From: Prunella strophiata | Lineage: Eukaryota; Chordata; Aves; Passeriformes; Prunellidae | Assembly: GCA_036583965.1 (NCBI GenBank) | Contig: JAZBQD010000014.1 | Span: 64,200,395 to 64,264,394 of the forward strand | Direction of reading: 5' to 3' | Length of the DNA stretch: 64,000 bases | Shown here: one piece after another, positions 48,001 through 61,366 of the stretch | Numbering within the stretch: position 1 is the stretch's first letter | Layout: every line of letters starts with the position of its first letter | The notes under the pieces: model-generated | The model's database searches: none | The model's input: the letters and a program-made list of their open reading frames with translations, nothing else | Told to the model about the DNA's origin: nothing | Position numbers and translations under genes: made by a program

Positions 48001-51000
48001 AACAGTAATTAATGTTTGTTTAACCTCCCTCTTTGAACTTCAGTGTCAAAGCAATCATACAGTCAAAGGACAGCAGAGAGCAAATAACTTTGTGGTAGAA
48101 ATTTCCTAGAACAACCAAAAAGTTAAACATGTGAGATACTTATTTGGATCTGTCTCAGACAAAGTTCAGATAGAAGGGAAGAGAGATGATCAATTACTTT
48201 AGGCTTTGAAGATGAGAATGCTGCAGCTCAGCCTGTGAAAAATCAGGCTGATATGAGCTGGTATTTTCAAAGGTTTTATCACAGAAAAATAGGGAACATG
48301 AGCTGACATGTCTTATCATGTGTGTACAAAACAGGAACTCCAGAGCACAAAGTTTAATAATCACACTTCAGAGAGCTGGAGTTCAAAAAGAGGATGTGAG
48401 ACCAACTGAGGTCTCACTTTCCTTAAAAGTATCACAGCTTAAAAAGAAGCACAACAATTATAGAGATTATTTGAGAGAGAAGACACAGGCTTTGTTCCTC
48501 CTTTATTTTGAAGCGATGAAGATACCTTACAATTTAAATCTGCATAATTGAATGTGACAAAACCAAGGCATGTGCCCATGAGCTGTCACACAGTGACTTA
48601 CACAGCCAAACCCCTGGGAGGAGCAGCAGAACTCTTGGCCCAGGCCAAGGAACACTCTTGAAAGCAATGCCCAGATCTGACTCAGGAGTCAGCACAGGCG
48701 AATAGATCATATTGTTGTGGCTACTCTTTTGTGGTGGGGAAGAGGGTTTAGCTGAAATGTCATATGCCAGCTAATCCTGGGATCACTGAATGGTTTGTGG
48801 CTTATTTTGCTTACTACTAAATATGCAACCACAAAAGTTGGGAGTAATGCACTTAAGCTCCAGAGAGAGGTAATATTTCAGACAACATACTGCTTGTATT
48901 TCTAATATGTTTCCTGTTGCCTAGATCTCCCAATCAACTAGGTTTGCTCAGGGGACTGGCTGGGTTACTTTTCTGAAGCTTAGCATAATCTTTTTCTTTA
49001 TTCTTACTGTTGCAAAGAAAACCTTGGCACCTAGCACAGCAATCTGGATTCCATTCTGAGTGCAAATCCAAGCTGTTTTTGGATCTAGCCTTACTGTAAC
49101 ACCAAAGAGGAAGGGAAACAGGAGGATGCCATGGTACAGCAGGGAAAACCAATAGATTAGGCAGCATAATAGATTTCACTTTATATACCTCCAGTGTTGC
49201 CTTTTTTATACAAGCTCAAGCTCAGGAAAGACACAAAAGCTGAAGCTCAAAACCAAGAAACATCAAAAATAAAGCCATCCTAAATCTCAGTTATGTTCAC
49301 TCATGCTTTGTGAAGAATCGAGGGAAAAATCAAAATATATAGGTTTTCCTTTACCCTGGGTGATGAGGGTAAGAAGAGATGTTAAAATGTGAAATGTTTG
49401 CACTGTAGCTTTAATCTCAGCTGGAATAGTTTTGTCTTTGGTTTAAAAGATATTTGCAAATACAAATATAAAAAAGACTAACTAGTTCAGACTTCTGTGA
49501 GGGAATGGATTTCAGTTTAGGTCTTTGCCTACTGTGGCAATAGCCTGTATGAGTTTATACTGCCTAAATCTGTGGATACATTTATTGAGGGAGGAGAAAA
49601 GAAATCTTAAATACCTCTTCACTCTACTGAAGTCATTAGCTCTTCTGAGGTTTTTCATTCTGGATTTAATAGAATCTGGTTACTTGAAACACCTCTGTAA
49701 TGAATAAACTTCACTAAACTTAATTATCTGCTTGACCATTGAGTTGATTGTATGGTGAAACATTATGGTTCAAATTAAAAAAAAAAAAAACATTTAACCA
49801 TCTGCATTTGACCAACAGAAAAATGGAGCCACTTTAATTATGAAATTAAACATAATTTGATTTAGGAGTTTCAGCACTAAGGATACTGTACATTGCTTTA
49901 TAGATGAAGAAAGAAAGTTCTTCTACCTTTACATACCTTTTTTTGTTCAGTGAAATTCAGATAGCAAACAGCTTGAGTGTATCATGACCAATAAAGACAA
50001 ATATTAAACATTGTGAATCAGTCTATATTAAAAGAGAAATTGTGACTGTAAATTTAGATCTGTTTCACTGAGGGACACACAAAAACAGGACAAAAGGAAA
50101 CAATTAGCTTTCTGAATTTCACAGTTTTGCACTCCAAGCCAAAAAAATATTGGACAAAGGATATTCAGGAAACCAACACTTGAACTTACAGCCCTCCTGG
50201 CTTGTACAATCAAATGGGAAGAACTCTGCATCTGCTGTAGAAATGAGATTACTCATGACTCTGTGGATGACTGAGGCAACAGCTTCTTTCAGAGGAGGAA
50301 GGAAAGAGAAGACATGGGAAGATTTCAGGTTTTTTGAGCCAAACATTTTCTTGCCCTTCTCTTTAGATGAAGGAAAATGTATTCTAAATATCATCCATTA
50401 CCAATATTTTATTTATTTAAAATCCTCTCTAATTCCTAAAATGATGTAAAGAACTCGTCTGGGGAGGGGTACTGTATGATACAAGTTACCTTTTCCAACA
50501 GAATGGAGAGTTTGTGACCATTTACCAAATGGTTCACAGAGGAGGCCCTTCTGGAGAGCTGGGAAGGCTCAGGGGCATTGCTCCAGCCAGAGAGAACTGG
50601 ATCATTGATGGCCTGAGTTTTGGAAAAAATTAAAGTGGAATGAAGACCTGAACCTGACTTTGGTGTACAGTTAGTCCTTTCTGGAGTACAGGGAGAAGTC
50701 AGCAGTCCTATACAGCCCCACTAAAATCTAAGACTTAGAAATCAAATTTTTGACTGCAAAGCAGAAATCTGGAGGAATTCTCATCTCTGAAATTCAATAC
50801 ATGAGCACACTTGAGCAAGTTCTGCATCCTATTACACATTGCTTGTTTTAATTAATATATGTCCTATTAGAAGTGAGCAGAAGAAATATTCTGACAGTTT
50901 TATTGTGTTTGGGATTATGTCAAGGATTTAGCATGAGAAAGGCCAAGTGCTACTGAATGTACATTTCCTTTTCAGATAATTTAACTGGCAAATTTGTCTT

Positions 51001-51480
51001 GACATATTATCTTTTGGAAAGGCTCCCTGTTACCTGTGCCAGGTATAGGAACTCTGTAAAGAGCACTGCTAATCCCACACTACCTGATGTGCATCACTAC
51101 AGCAAAATCTGGATGCAAGATAATAAATTAATGCATTAAAATGGTACAGTTTAGCCAGAAAACTCCTCTCATGTTTCCCAAAATCTGGATAGGGTGACTG
51201 CATCAGTGGTTTTAATTATAAGTCAGTGGAAATTGTGTTATTTCATCTTCATGTGTTTTTTACAGATCAACATGATATTCCAAGGGCCTATGATTACTCT
51301 TACCTCGGTGGTTCTTCCTTGGTGGGATACTCTAAGTTTATGTTTTGCCATTGGATTTGGCACGATACTTTACTTTAAGCAGTCTAGTCAGCTACTATTT
51401 CAAATTTTCTGTGGTCTTTGCAGACATTTATATATTTATATATTGTACCTTACAGCAAGACAAGTAAAAGTATTAAGCCC
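48001..51480. other. AT-rich stretch, nothing recognised
   Basis: An A14 run lies at about 49778-49791. Frames on both strands at 50119-50449 overlap each other (91 and 99 codons) and look like chance. I see no gene or repeat. Confidence 0.5.
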
Positions 51481-54400
51481 ACATGTATTTTTTTTTTAAT
51501 TTTTTTTTTTTTTGTTACTGGTGAATGTTTTATACATATTTCCAGTCATATTGAAAATGTGGGTTAACAATGATACTATTATTATAAAAATGGGGAAGCT
51601 CAGACTTGCTCAGGTAACAGAATCTGGAGCATCTCCAACTGCCTTTAACTCTGGTTTTTGGGATGCTCCTGCTATAAAAGCACTTGTAGTGGTCACACTA
51701 CATAAGGACACTGTTTTACCAGACTTCACCTCAACATTTTGTTCAAGTTAATTGGTAAAAGTTAGTAGAGTGGTACTGGCATGTTTAGAAACTTTTATCC
51801 CACCAATGTTGAAATGTGAACAACTGCTATGTAGCGATGAACAACCCCCTCCATTTACTATGATGGGACTGTTAATGAAAAGCCCACAAAGATCTTCAAA
51901 ATTTTTTAGCAGATAATATTGGATAACATACAAGCCTGCAGTTCTTAAAAGGGAGGGTTTAAAAAAAAATTAGGATAGTTCCATTTACATGGCCCAGTAA
52001 CTTTATATAAAGCTTTGTGCATGTTTAATAAGCAATTACACCTGTAAATGTACAAATTAATATTTTTGCTAATAGGAAAACCATACTTTAACTTCAGTGT
52101 AAAAGAATTGGCAATGCTTTAATCTGCATTTTGGATTTGTTTTCTGAAAGTTCAGTAGGGCTCTTGTGCTGGACTGGTGCAATTTGGTGTAAATACCTTG
52201 AATCTAAACCTGACCTAAACAGTGTTGGCTTGGTTCATCTGAAACTGTCTGCCACCTATCAGACAGCAGAAAAGACAGAAGCCAGAAAAATGTTGATCAG
52301 CAGAGATTCAAAACAAACTAAGAAAGCCCTAAGGGTTTCCAAAACCAGTGGTTCAGCCCTTCATTCAGCTGCCAGTCTCTCATCTACTTTGCTTTACCTT
52401 GGCTTTATGTTAAGCTCCTTCACTCCACTTTAATGTCACACAGAGACCTGCTTCACTCTCCTGATTGTTAAGATTTCCCTGAGCACGAGCCCTTGGGGGT
52501 TGGGAGAATCTGTTGAGTGAGAGCTTAATTGTAAGGCAGAATTACAAGGCATCTCACCATTATGTTGTAGACTCAACATTGTAACTTCATAAGGTTAATG
52601 AGATCTTTGAAGCAAATACAAAAAAAGAAATACAAAATTCCTGTCTCTGTGCTGCTTTGAAGGAACTTCAGAAAATATGTATGTAAGAAAAGGAAAAGTC
52701 AACAGCCCTGTTTTAAAGAGGTAAGGCTTAACTTCTGAACAAAGCCCCAGTGTTCCCAAAGAGCACTGAGTTATGCCAAGGTTTGTGTCCAGCCTTTGTG
52801 AGCAAATCCCTCTCATCTGCACTTCCATAAAATCAGTCACGGGGGACACCTGAAGTTTCTGGCAGATGTCAACTGCAAAATGGAGCCTTTGACAGGCAGA
52901 CTTGTGAAGCAGGTTGAGAGCATGTTCAAACATGCCTTCTAAGCCTGAAAATTTACAGGGTGAAGACAATCTTGTAAGAGGGAGCTAGAGAAGGACAGAG
53001 GAAAGTTACCATGAAATCTTTCCTAGAAATTGACTTGTTTGATGTCCTAATTTATTTAGAAATTAAAACTTTTATGAGGATAATCATAGAAAAATAATCT
53101 ACTTTTATGTCATGGAAAATCCCTGCCTGTTCTGGCACATTTCATGATGTTCAGGTTTGTTTCCTGTACTGCATAAATGCTCCTGTTAGCACACTCACCC
53201 ATAAGTTCTGATGTGAATATTCCTTTTTTGTGCTCTTTTCCTCCCACACTTGATGCTTCTCTTGCATTTCCTTCCCATGAGCTATTGCTTTTCCTTTGCT
53301 GAGTTGCTTCAGTGAACTTCTGTTTGGTGTTTTTTTAAAGTCTCATCCTTCAAACCTCTCTGTAAAAATGATGAGCTATTGATGGATAGACCAAAAGACA
53401 GTGTACTAGAGGGAATCTTTTAAAGGAAGCTCTCTCCTTTTGATGTGATTCTACATGCTGAAAATTATGAAATTAAAATTATTTTCAAATACAAACATAC
53501 AAAATCACAGCAGCACCTCTAGATTTAGACAAAACCTAGACCTGGATGTGGTAGAGCATGGATTTGCCCATGAGAACCAAAACTGAAATGTAAGCCCCAT
53601 CTCTTCTGGAGCAAGGAAAAAGTGTGGTTCTCTGTCACCAGAGACTGGAGATGTTGGCTGTAATCCTCTTCACAGCAGAAGGAGCAGCAAGGAGCTGCTG
53701 ACCCATGTGCCTTCCTGAAGGATGAGAGAAATTCAAGCTTTAATGTCTGCCCTGCCACTGCAAAAGAACCTGAATCTGGCTCTTGCAAAGGAGGGTTTGC
53801 TCTTGCCACTGGCATCGTGGTAGCTTGGGTCCAAGCATGTCTGTTTCTGGTTTTGACCAAAAATTCTGCACTTCATATGAGAAGATTTTCCTAATGAAGT
53901 TTTTATCAAAACCAGCATGGTCCTTTGAAAAGCATTAATGAATTGGAATTTCCTGATGAAAACATTCCACTGAAAAATTCCTGAACTACCTCTACTCTTC
54001 ATTTCAGCTAGATTTGGATCCGGTCCTCAATTACTAGAAAACACTTCCTTCCTCAGTAGAGCTGACTAACAGAAATTCTTCAAATGAATGAAGACAGACA
54101 AGTCATTAGCTTTTTTTTTCACAGCAAGGTCTGAAGTGAATAGAAAGAAAAATCCTGTGCAGGCAGGTGAGGCTAGAAATATGTCTGTTATATTGAATAA
54201 ACATACCAGGAATCAAACATGATTTTTAGATAGCTTAAAAAATAACAAAGCAAGCTGATGAATAAGGACTGTCCAAATATTTTTTGAATGAATAAGACTC
54301 GCTTGAAAAGTTTAATCATTGATTTCATTTTACACTTGGGATCATTTGCAGTCGTGTTTCTTTTTAAAGTAAGACTGATGTCATTTAAGAAACACAGAGG

Positions 54401-55019
54401 CTGAAAATATTTGCAAACCTTAATTTTCACAGTGTCACTTCAGGAAATAAAGTCATCTCAAGTTCATTAGATGTTTTAAAAGCTTTTGAATAAAACAACA
54501 AAACCCTAAATGATAAAAAATTTATTCTGAGAAGTCATTGGGTACATCAAAGTTATTCTCTTCTCTTTTGAAGAATATGGGGCAAACTAGATTAGATACC
54601 TGTTGGTGCATGATTGCATTTAATTTTTGACTGCTCTGCTGTTAAATATAAACATAAAATCCAGAGGATCTTGTTCTCCACTGCAGATAAACAGCCCTCA
54701 GAGAGTGATGCAAACCTTAGAGGAAGGAATGGGGGTATCTCTAAAGTAAGCACACAGAAAATGTAAGCACTGGAATTTCTAAGTCCATTTGTGTGTCTCC
54801 TTCTTCCTCTCAGAAAACATTACTGAAGCCACAGAAAGAGACAACCTCAATGTAGTCTGATTTTGGAAGTTTACAGATACTTTATTGCATTCCTTGCAAG
54901 TTCTGAATAGGCCCATTGTTCCTAAACACAAAACTGGTGGTAACAGTGCCAACATCCCTGTTTTATATCCTGAGCATCATAAACTGATCACAGCTCACCT
55001 GAGAAGTGTCTGACAATGT
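51481..55019. other. AT-rich stretch with T runs and chance open frames
   Basis: T-rich runs lie at about 51488-51514. The longest open frame of the window (124 codons, minus, 52595-52969) and one of 111 codons (minus, 53525-53860) lie here. Neither shows a domain, a credible initiation or splice context, or a change in base composition. No repeat is recognised. Confidence 0.5.
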
Positions 55020-55318
55020 TGGATTTGGGCGCCCATGCTGGAATCCTCCACACTAACTCAAACCATCTGCAAGGTGCTGGTGCACCACAGAGAAGCTCCT
55101 GCTCACCCCAGGAGAGAGCACAAAGTGTTCTGGGGTGCAGTTCATCCCATCAACATGACACAGGCTGACTGCAGTGAGATAACCTCTCCCTGCCACTGGT
55201 AATGAGCTCAGGTAGGGCTGCCTACACACTGGATTTCTACAGGAGCTTGGAGGAATGCCAGAGCTGCAGCTCACTGAAGTCTTGTGCTTGGTACCACATA
55301 AAAAAACCACATCTAAAG

Positions 55319-55320
<2 letters not shown>
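55020..55320. other. Less AT-rich unrecognised segment
   Basis: This segment is visibly richer in G and C (GCGCCCATGCTGG, CTCACCCCAGGAGAGAGC, CTCTCCCTGCCACTGG) and abuts the T30 tract. It may be a fragment of an unrecognised element such as a solo LTR piece, or simply unique sequence. I cannot identify it. Confidence 0.35.

Positions 55321-55350
<30 letters not shown>
55321..55350. repeat. T30 homopolymer
   Basis: A pure run of 30 T lies between CTAAAGTC and GTTTTGTTG. No target-site duplication is evident. On the minus strand the A run precedes rather than follows the GC-richer segment, so it is not that segment's poly(A) tail. Confidence 0.95.
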
Positions 55351-55351
<1 letters not shown>

Positions 55352-57010
55352 TTTTGTTGATTTTTTATCACATTAGTCAAGGAAACCAATGAGGCTTTCC
55401 CAGTTACACATGATAATCATGTGCCAGCTTCGTGCTGTTTGATGAGAACTGAGTGTGCATCACTTCTCTGTGAGTCCAGCAAGGTTTTCTGTGAAAGGTA
55501 ACACATTTTTCCACAGACAAGAAGGGAATAGTGTGTTCCAATGGCTTTAGATAATCTAGTTGAAAAATGATGGGAGTGGTGAGGATTGTATCCAACATAC
55601 ATCTTAGATCCAACTGGTATGTTAAAAGTATTTTTAGGAATATCTGGGCTTATTTTTTTCTGAACATAGAAAAGTGGTGTTAGTTTTTATGGGCAAACCT
55701 GTATATAAGACTACTTGTCTTGGGTGTGAATTGGCAGAATTAATTCCATAGTTCATTAAAAAAAACCTTAATAACTGTATAAATCAGTAAAAGTAGTATA
55801 AACTACACTTTCCAGTCGAAGAACACCTGCAGACAGAAGGCAATTTGGGAGGGTTAATTTAGTAGCTAGGTTAAAATAAACTTTCAGAGTTTTATAAGAC
55901 CAAAGTTAGGAATTTTCTGGGTAATGGTGTTTGTTATGCTTTTAACAACAACAATAACAGTATTTTGATTGCATGAGTCTTGGCATATTGGTGTATTCCA
56001 GAGAACTAGAAGAAGTTAAAGTTGTGCCAATATTTTAAATGGGTAGGTGGGACAATCTGGTAATTATATTCCTGTCAACTTGACATTGACACAGGGCAAA
56101 ATAATAGCATAGTTGATATAGGGCTTGACTACTCAAAATCCAAAGTAGGGTAATGCCATTAAAGTCAGTCAATGTGGATTTATGAAAACAATTCTTGTCA
56201 AAGTATCTTTCAGTGAGATTACACATTCCTGCTGATAAAGGTAAATGATGCAATATACATTGTACAAGGTATTTGACTGTTATCACACAACATTCTATGA
56301 AAAAGGCACAATATAAAATCAACATATGACATATTATGAGCATTAAAACCTTGCTAGTTGTTCAATCTCCACATCCTCAATGAGGGTTTATCATGTGGGT
56401 GTGTTTCTGGATATTTTTTAATGGTTCAGACTAGATTACCATCAAATATTTTTATCAACAGTCTTGAAAACACCCGGTTCCTAAATACCTTCACACAGTA
56501 AAGCATATAAAAATGAAGAGCAATGAAGAAAACTGATTAACAGGGCCTTTATTACCAACAAAAAAAAAAGGTATATACCCAATAATAAAACTGCAGGCAA
56601 TGAACTTTAAATATTTGAATGCTTCCCTGGCTGCACTGACCACAAAAATGGAGAGTTGGCACTGTGGACATATAGCTGATCATGATCTCAATCTGACTCA
56701 TGCCTACCAAAAAAGAGTACAATGAAAACCAAGGAAAGTGAGTGGAAAGCTTGCATTACCTCTCTATTTGTCAAGCTTACTGCTCTGGGGTTATTGTTTC
56801 TTATTAGAGTGTCTCTGCTCTAAGACAAGAAGCTTAAACAACTAGAAATAGCTCAGAAAAAAGTCAGAAATGTAATTGAAAGTTGAAATATGAGAAATAT
56901 GACTGAGAATGACAATCTAACTGCTAAAGGGACTTTCCTTGTCTGAGGAAACAAAAATCGTCTGAAACAGAGAAAAAGCAGAGAAATGTGATTATAATTT
57001 TATGGGGGCT
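55351..57010. other. AT-rich stretch, nothing recognised
   Basis: I see no gene or repeat. ACATTCTATGAAAAAGG at about 56290-56306 resembles a CR1 terminus by itself, but the upstream text does not, so it is not called. Confidence 0.5.
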
Positions 57011-57120
57011 ATTTGTTTGTGTGCTGTGGTTTGAGTTTGTTGGGGTTTTTTGTTTGTTTGTTTTTGATTGTTTGGTTTTGGTTTTGGTTGTTTTTTGTTT
57101 GTTTTCTTCTATTTTGTCTT
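57011..57120. repeat. G/T-rich array (GTTT, GGTTTT)
   Basis: GTTGGGGTTTTTTGTTTG, repeated GTTTGTTTG, then GATTGTTTGGTTTTGGTTTT and GTTGTTTTTTGTTTGTTTTC. It is low complexity and shares the GGGGTTTTTTGTTT motif with the arrays at 40349-40448 (minus strand) and 41239-41328. Confidence 0.93.
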
Positions 57121-57550
57121 TTAATCTATCAAACAAAGTTATGTACACATGAGTGGATACTGAGAGAACACAGACTCCATGCAGAAAAAATTTTTTCCAG
57201 GTAAGAGTGAGAGAAATTATCTAGATACAGTCTGTCTGAAATAATAATAATCTTCTCCATCAGTAAAATACACTTAATTAATGATAGATGCTTATGTAAT
57301 TACATGATTTGTTGGGATAAAGGGTCTAATATCTATAATGTTAGCACCAGATCCCTGCATGCTTTTGCTTGTTTCAGAAGGGCTTTCACTGGAGACAAGC
57401 ATATGCTGCACCAGATTTCAATGTCTCTGTGAAGAATAACAACATTCTGGTGTATGGCCATGTTTTATTCTCTAAGTGTATGGTTAAATTGAATTCTGGT
57501 GAAATATCTAAGTGGTGTTCCAAAGACCCATTAAACTACATTGTGTTGTG
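57121..57550. other. Short unique stretch
   Basis: Nothing recognised before the CR1 copy. Confidence 0.5.
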
Positions 57551-57780
57551 TCGGGGAGCTTTAGGTTGGATATCAGGGAAAGGTTCTTCACCCAGAGGAT
57601 GGTTGGGCACTGGGAGAGGCTCCTCAGGGAAGTGTCACAGCAGCAGCCTGACAGAGCTCAAGAAGTGTTTGGACAGGCACAGGGTGTGACTCTTGGGGAT
57701 GTCCTTTGCAGTGCTAAGAGTCAGACTTCATGATCCTTGTGGGTCCCTTCACACTCGAAATATTCTGTGATTCTATGATA
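57551..57780 (+). mobile_element. CR1 LINE 3' end of a second type, about 230 bp
   Basis: GGAGCTTTAGGTTGGATATC, AGGTTCTTCACCCAGAGG, TGGTTGGGCACTGGGAGAGG, CAGCCTGACAGAGCTCAAG, TGACTCTTGGGGATGTCC, CATGATCCTTGTGGGTCCC and the terminus ATTCTGTGATTCTATGA form a complete colinear match to the CR1 type whose 3' end carries 'gatccttgtgggtcccttcc'. This differs from the 'gatctttaaggtcccttcc' type at 17963 and 28304. It is well preserved and 5'-truncated. The open frames at 57369-57733 run into it and are not genes. Confidence 0.95.
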
Positions 57781-59331
57781 CATTGCATGAAAAGAATGTT
57801 TGCAAAAATGCACATTACAATTGATAGAGGTTTGGGGCTATACTGAATGCAAGACTGGACTTGCAGCTAATGCATTTAATCCTTTCACAAAAGCAATAAT
57901 AAATTACCAGTTGAAAGGCACCCTTATAATTCTTGCCCTGTGAAAGTTAGGAATGTTTCAAATTGGAAACATGTAAAAATTCAAAAGCTGTTTGCTCTGA
58001 TCAGCAGAGCATATTGTCAGTCCCTGACCACTGGCATGGAAAGGAAATAAATGGGTAAATGCCAGAAAGGTAGCAGAGCTTTGGGGAGAAAAACAACCAA
58101 CCAATCAAACCCCACAACAGAATAAATGAACAGTAATTAATATTGAAGCTCATTAATATTTTTTCTGTTGTCGCTGTTGCTATATCCCTTATCTCTGACA
58201 CCAGAGCTACACATGTAATTACAGAAATGAGCAGTAGATTGGGGAAAATACAAAATCAGAGAATTTGCTTGACAAGATACTGAACCACACCTTGCTCTGG
58301 AAGCCCATGGCTGGAAGGCAGAGAAATCTTTAGAGCAGCCCAGGGAAAAAAAAATCCTATGCCAGCTAGGGAGACAGGTAAGGTTAGATTACCCAAACTC
58401 ATTGATTCATAGCATCTCCCCAGCACCATTTTTCAGAAGAGTCATCCAGGTTTTAAAGTTGGCTTCCCCTGGTAAACACCCAGTGTGCTGATGGCACCAA
58501 TTCATGTGCCTGCTCTACTCCAGGGGAGATTGGATTTGCTGTTTTCTTGTTCCCAGATGGTGCAAACTGTAAGCTTTATTCCCAGTAGGCAAATAGGAGC
58601 TGTCACCTGCAGTGAAAACATCAGTGTAAAGAACCCCTGGTGTGCAGCATTCAACACAAACCAGATACTGTCAAGATCATCTTTGTAGAGACAAGCAGGA
58701 AGGAAAAGCAAACACACTCTGCTTATACTCATTTACACGTTATGTTGCCATAAGCTTTCTCCAAATATTATGTAGATGGAAAAGTAGACCTCATGCTGCT
58801 GTAAATCAGTAGCTGTGCTGTGGCAGCAGGAGAAAACAGTTAAGGGATTCAGTTTTCTTCCAAGAAAAATCATACTTTTCAATTCCATCTGAATCAGGGC
58901 CAAAGGAATATTCCTTATCTGGCTGCAATAAGCGTTCTTTCAAGCAGGGATCTGTGGCCATCACACTCTGCTCAGGCAAACTCTGCACTGCCAGGATGTG
59001 GAGAGGGGATTAATCCTTGGGATATGGGTGCCTCTTAGACCAAGAGACCCTGAGGGACTTAGGCACCCACCCCCCCTGCATTTCAAAGAGGATTGGGCTC
59101 TTGCAGCCTCACAACCTAGGAGTTCCCTCAAGTTTCTCTTCATAAACAGCAGTTCATATTTTTATTAAGGAAACCACAGATGAACTTTGTGCCTGGGAAT
59201 ACTACCACACACATCCTGAGCTGGAAATTACTGAGCAGGAATTAGGGTTTTTAAATTTATGCATTACTGCAAAATTGCTGCTACACAACAACATCACTGT
59301 CTTCATGTCTACAGTTATTTTTCTTGCACTG
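57781..59331. other. Unique-looking stretch, nothing recognised
   Basis: A C-rich run (CACCCACCCCCCCTGC, about 59064-59079) stands out. I see no gene or repeat. Confidence 0.5.
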
Positions 59332-59351
59332 AAAAAAAAAAAAAAAAAAAA
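59332..59351. repeat. A20 homopolymer
   Basis: A pure run of 20 A after TTGCACTG, followed by GAAGAATAATAAG. No attached element is visible. Confidence 0.95.
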
Positions 59352-61339
59352 GAAGAATAATAAGACAAAAGACTTGTTTTGTTTGCACCAAACAAAAATT
59401 TAGTATGCAAAGCATGACAGCACAACTCAACAAAGAGAGAGCTGTGATTTAGGGCAGGGCAGGATTTAGAACTCATTTTCGTTGTTTCACATTGACTCCC
59501 AAAATTAAGAGGTAGATAGAATGGCTCCTTTGTCTCCAGTGCATTCTCTCATGAAGTGAAGTCTGCTCACTGTTCACTGTCACATTGCTCACTGTTCCAG
59601 GGAATCTGCCTTTTGAACAGGACAGATTGAATCCTAAATAAGCAGTGATAAAATCTACGGCTAGAATTTTATGCAGCATTTCACATGAGCCCAGACTGTT
59701 GAATGTGAACATCACCATCCTCTCCACCACTCTTCGTATACAACCATTCCTCTCAAGTGAACCACAGCATCCCTTTACCCTGTGTGTTATTTCTCAGCTT
59801 GTCTGCAGTCAAATTTCAGTTCTCTGCCTGGGTGGGTGCTGGATTAACCATGGCCTGGATGCAGAGAAAGAGGCTGTCTCAATGTAAAGCCACATTAGGT
59901 CAAATAAGCTTTATTACTTAATGGACAACTTCCCCACCATGACTATTCTGCTCCAGAAACTGCTGACCAGCCTCAGCTAGTGAAGTGAATGACTTGTGCT
60001 GATTCTGAGCTAAAAAGCCCTATAATGCACAAACTGAACATGTGAAGGAACCTCAGCTCTCCCAAAACATATTAAGGACAGTGCAGAAGCTTCCTGGCTC
60101 TGGAAGGAGTCACCCAATGGTATTGCCAGCATTATGAGTATAAATAAGCCCAACTTTACTCCAGCAACTCTTTCCAAATCATGCACATGTCTGCACTTGG
60201 TTTCCCACATTTCAGCTGTGTCTTCCTCTGGATTTATGCCTGATATGTTCTTTAAAATTATATTATCCCAACTTTCTATTATCTAGACATTGTGGCCTCC
60301 CATTAGTAATAGATATTTCATTGTTTCATAAAGCTTTTTGTGGTTTATTTTAACATAAGGGCAACTGATTCTCCCAATGCCTGTTCAGAGCTATCTTTTC
60401 TTTGCAGGGACTCAAGTCCACATGTTTAATGGGATCCCAGTTGGAAAATATAAAAGTGTTTTGGTACTGATGTTTTACAGCTTCTCCTATGAAAGATCAC
60501 TCACTTTGCACAGCCTAATTTTGTATGAAGGAGAAGAAAGAGAGAACAATAGAGAAAGTCTGAGAAGAACATGCCCAGAATCCTGCAGCACACAGGTGAA
60601 ACCTAGACCAAAACTCTGACTTCAGGCTCTGCTCCAATGCTATATTTAATCACTTTAAGTAAAATATGAAAGCCAGCACAAGAAGGATTTAGAAGGCTTC
60701 CAGCCCAGAAAATTCTGGCACTTTTCTGGAATGTGGTAAATATGGGGCAGTGAAGGTCTTTGAAGTCAGGCAGGGAGTGCTTCAGTGCAAGGCTCCTGAG
60801 GAAAAGCACAGCTCCTCTTCCTTACCCATGTCAAGAGTGGAGGCAGGAGAGAGGAAAAAGAGGGCTGAGTGTGCTCTGAGGAGAAACCTCACTGCAGCCA
60901 CAGAACGAGGCAAGTGTGTTCCACTGCCTGTCTTGAGAGTCATGACAGGACCTCAATTAGAGGCAAAAACCTCATACTTCAGGCACTGAGGACGTGCTCA
61001 GCAGAAATCTTTAGGGAGTCCTAAAGACTTTAGCTGTGGACACTGAAGTACCAAGATGTAACACGCAGTGTTTAGGATCCAGATAGAAGTTTGGTCATTT
61101 GAAGGAAACAGCTTTCCATACACTCACTGTGGACAAGAAATACTAACAAACCAGGGTCAAATGTGCTTCCTTCTCTTTGGGGCATATTCAGGTAATTTAA
61201 CTGCCACATAACTTCTATTTATTCTTTAAATGGATCTGCTGAAAGTCTTTATGTTGATTTATTTGTAGACTGAGGAAGGCCTCTCTAAAAAACTTTGTCA
61301 TAGGAGGGCAGGAAGATTTAAATAGGGTAACTGAGGCAA
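59352..61339. other. Unique-looking stretch, nothing recognised
   Basis: A short CACTGTTC-type redundancy (TGCTCACTGTTCACTGTCAC and CATTGCTCACTGTTCC, about 59566-59600) may be a small local duplication. I see no gene. Confidence 0.5.
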
Positions 61340-61366
61340 TTTTTTTTTTTTTTTTTTTTTTTTTTT
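61340..61366. repeat. T27 homopolymer
   Basis: A pure run of 27 T lies between CTGAGGCAA and GCCAAAGCTGG. No flanking duplication or element body is seen. Confidence 0.95.

Noticed and set aside
52595..52969. Longest open frame, 124 codons, minus strand
   Set aside because: No recognisable domain, no compositional change and no plausible splice or promoter context. A frame of this length is expected by chance in 64 kb.
53525..53860. 111-codon minus-strand open frame
   Set aside because: I checked it for retroviral or other known protein motifs and saw none. It overlaps another frame on the same strand and looks like chance.
56290..56306. ATTCTATGAAAAAGG, like a CR1 terminus
   Set aside because: Upstream sequence has none of the CR1 3'-end blocks, so the short match is likely chance.
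57369..57733. Two overlapping plus-strand open frames of 106 and 73 codons
   Set aside because: Both run into the CR1 3' end at 57551 and have no independent support.
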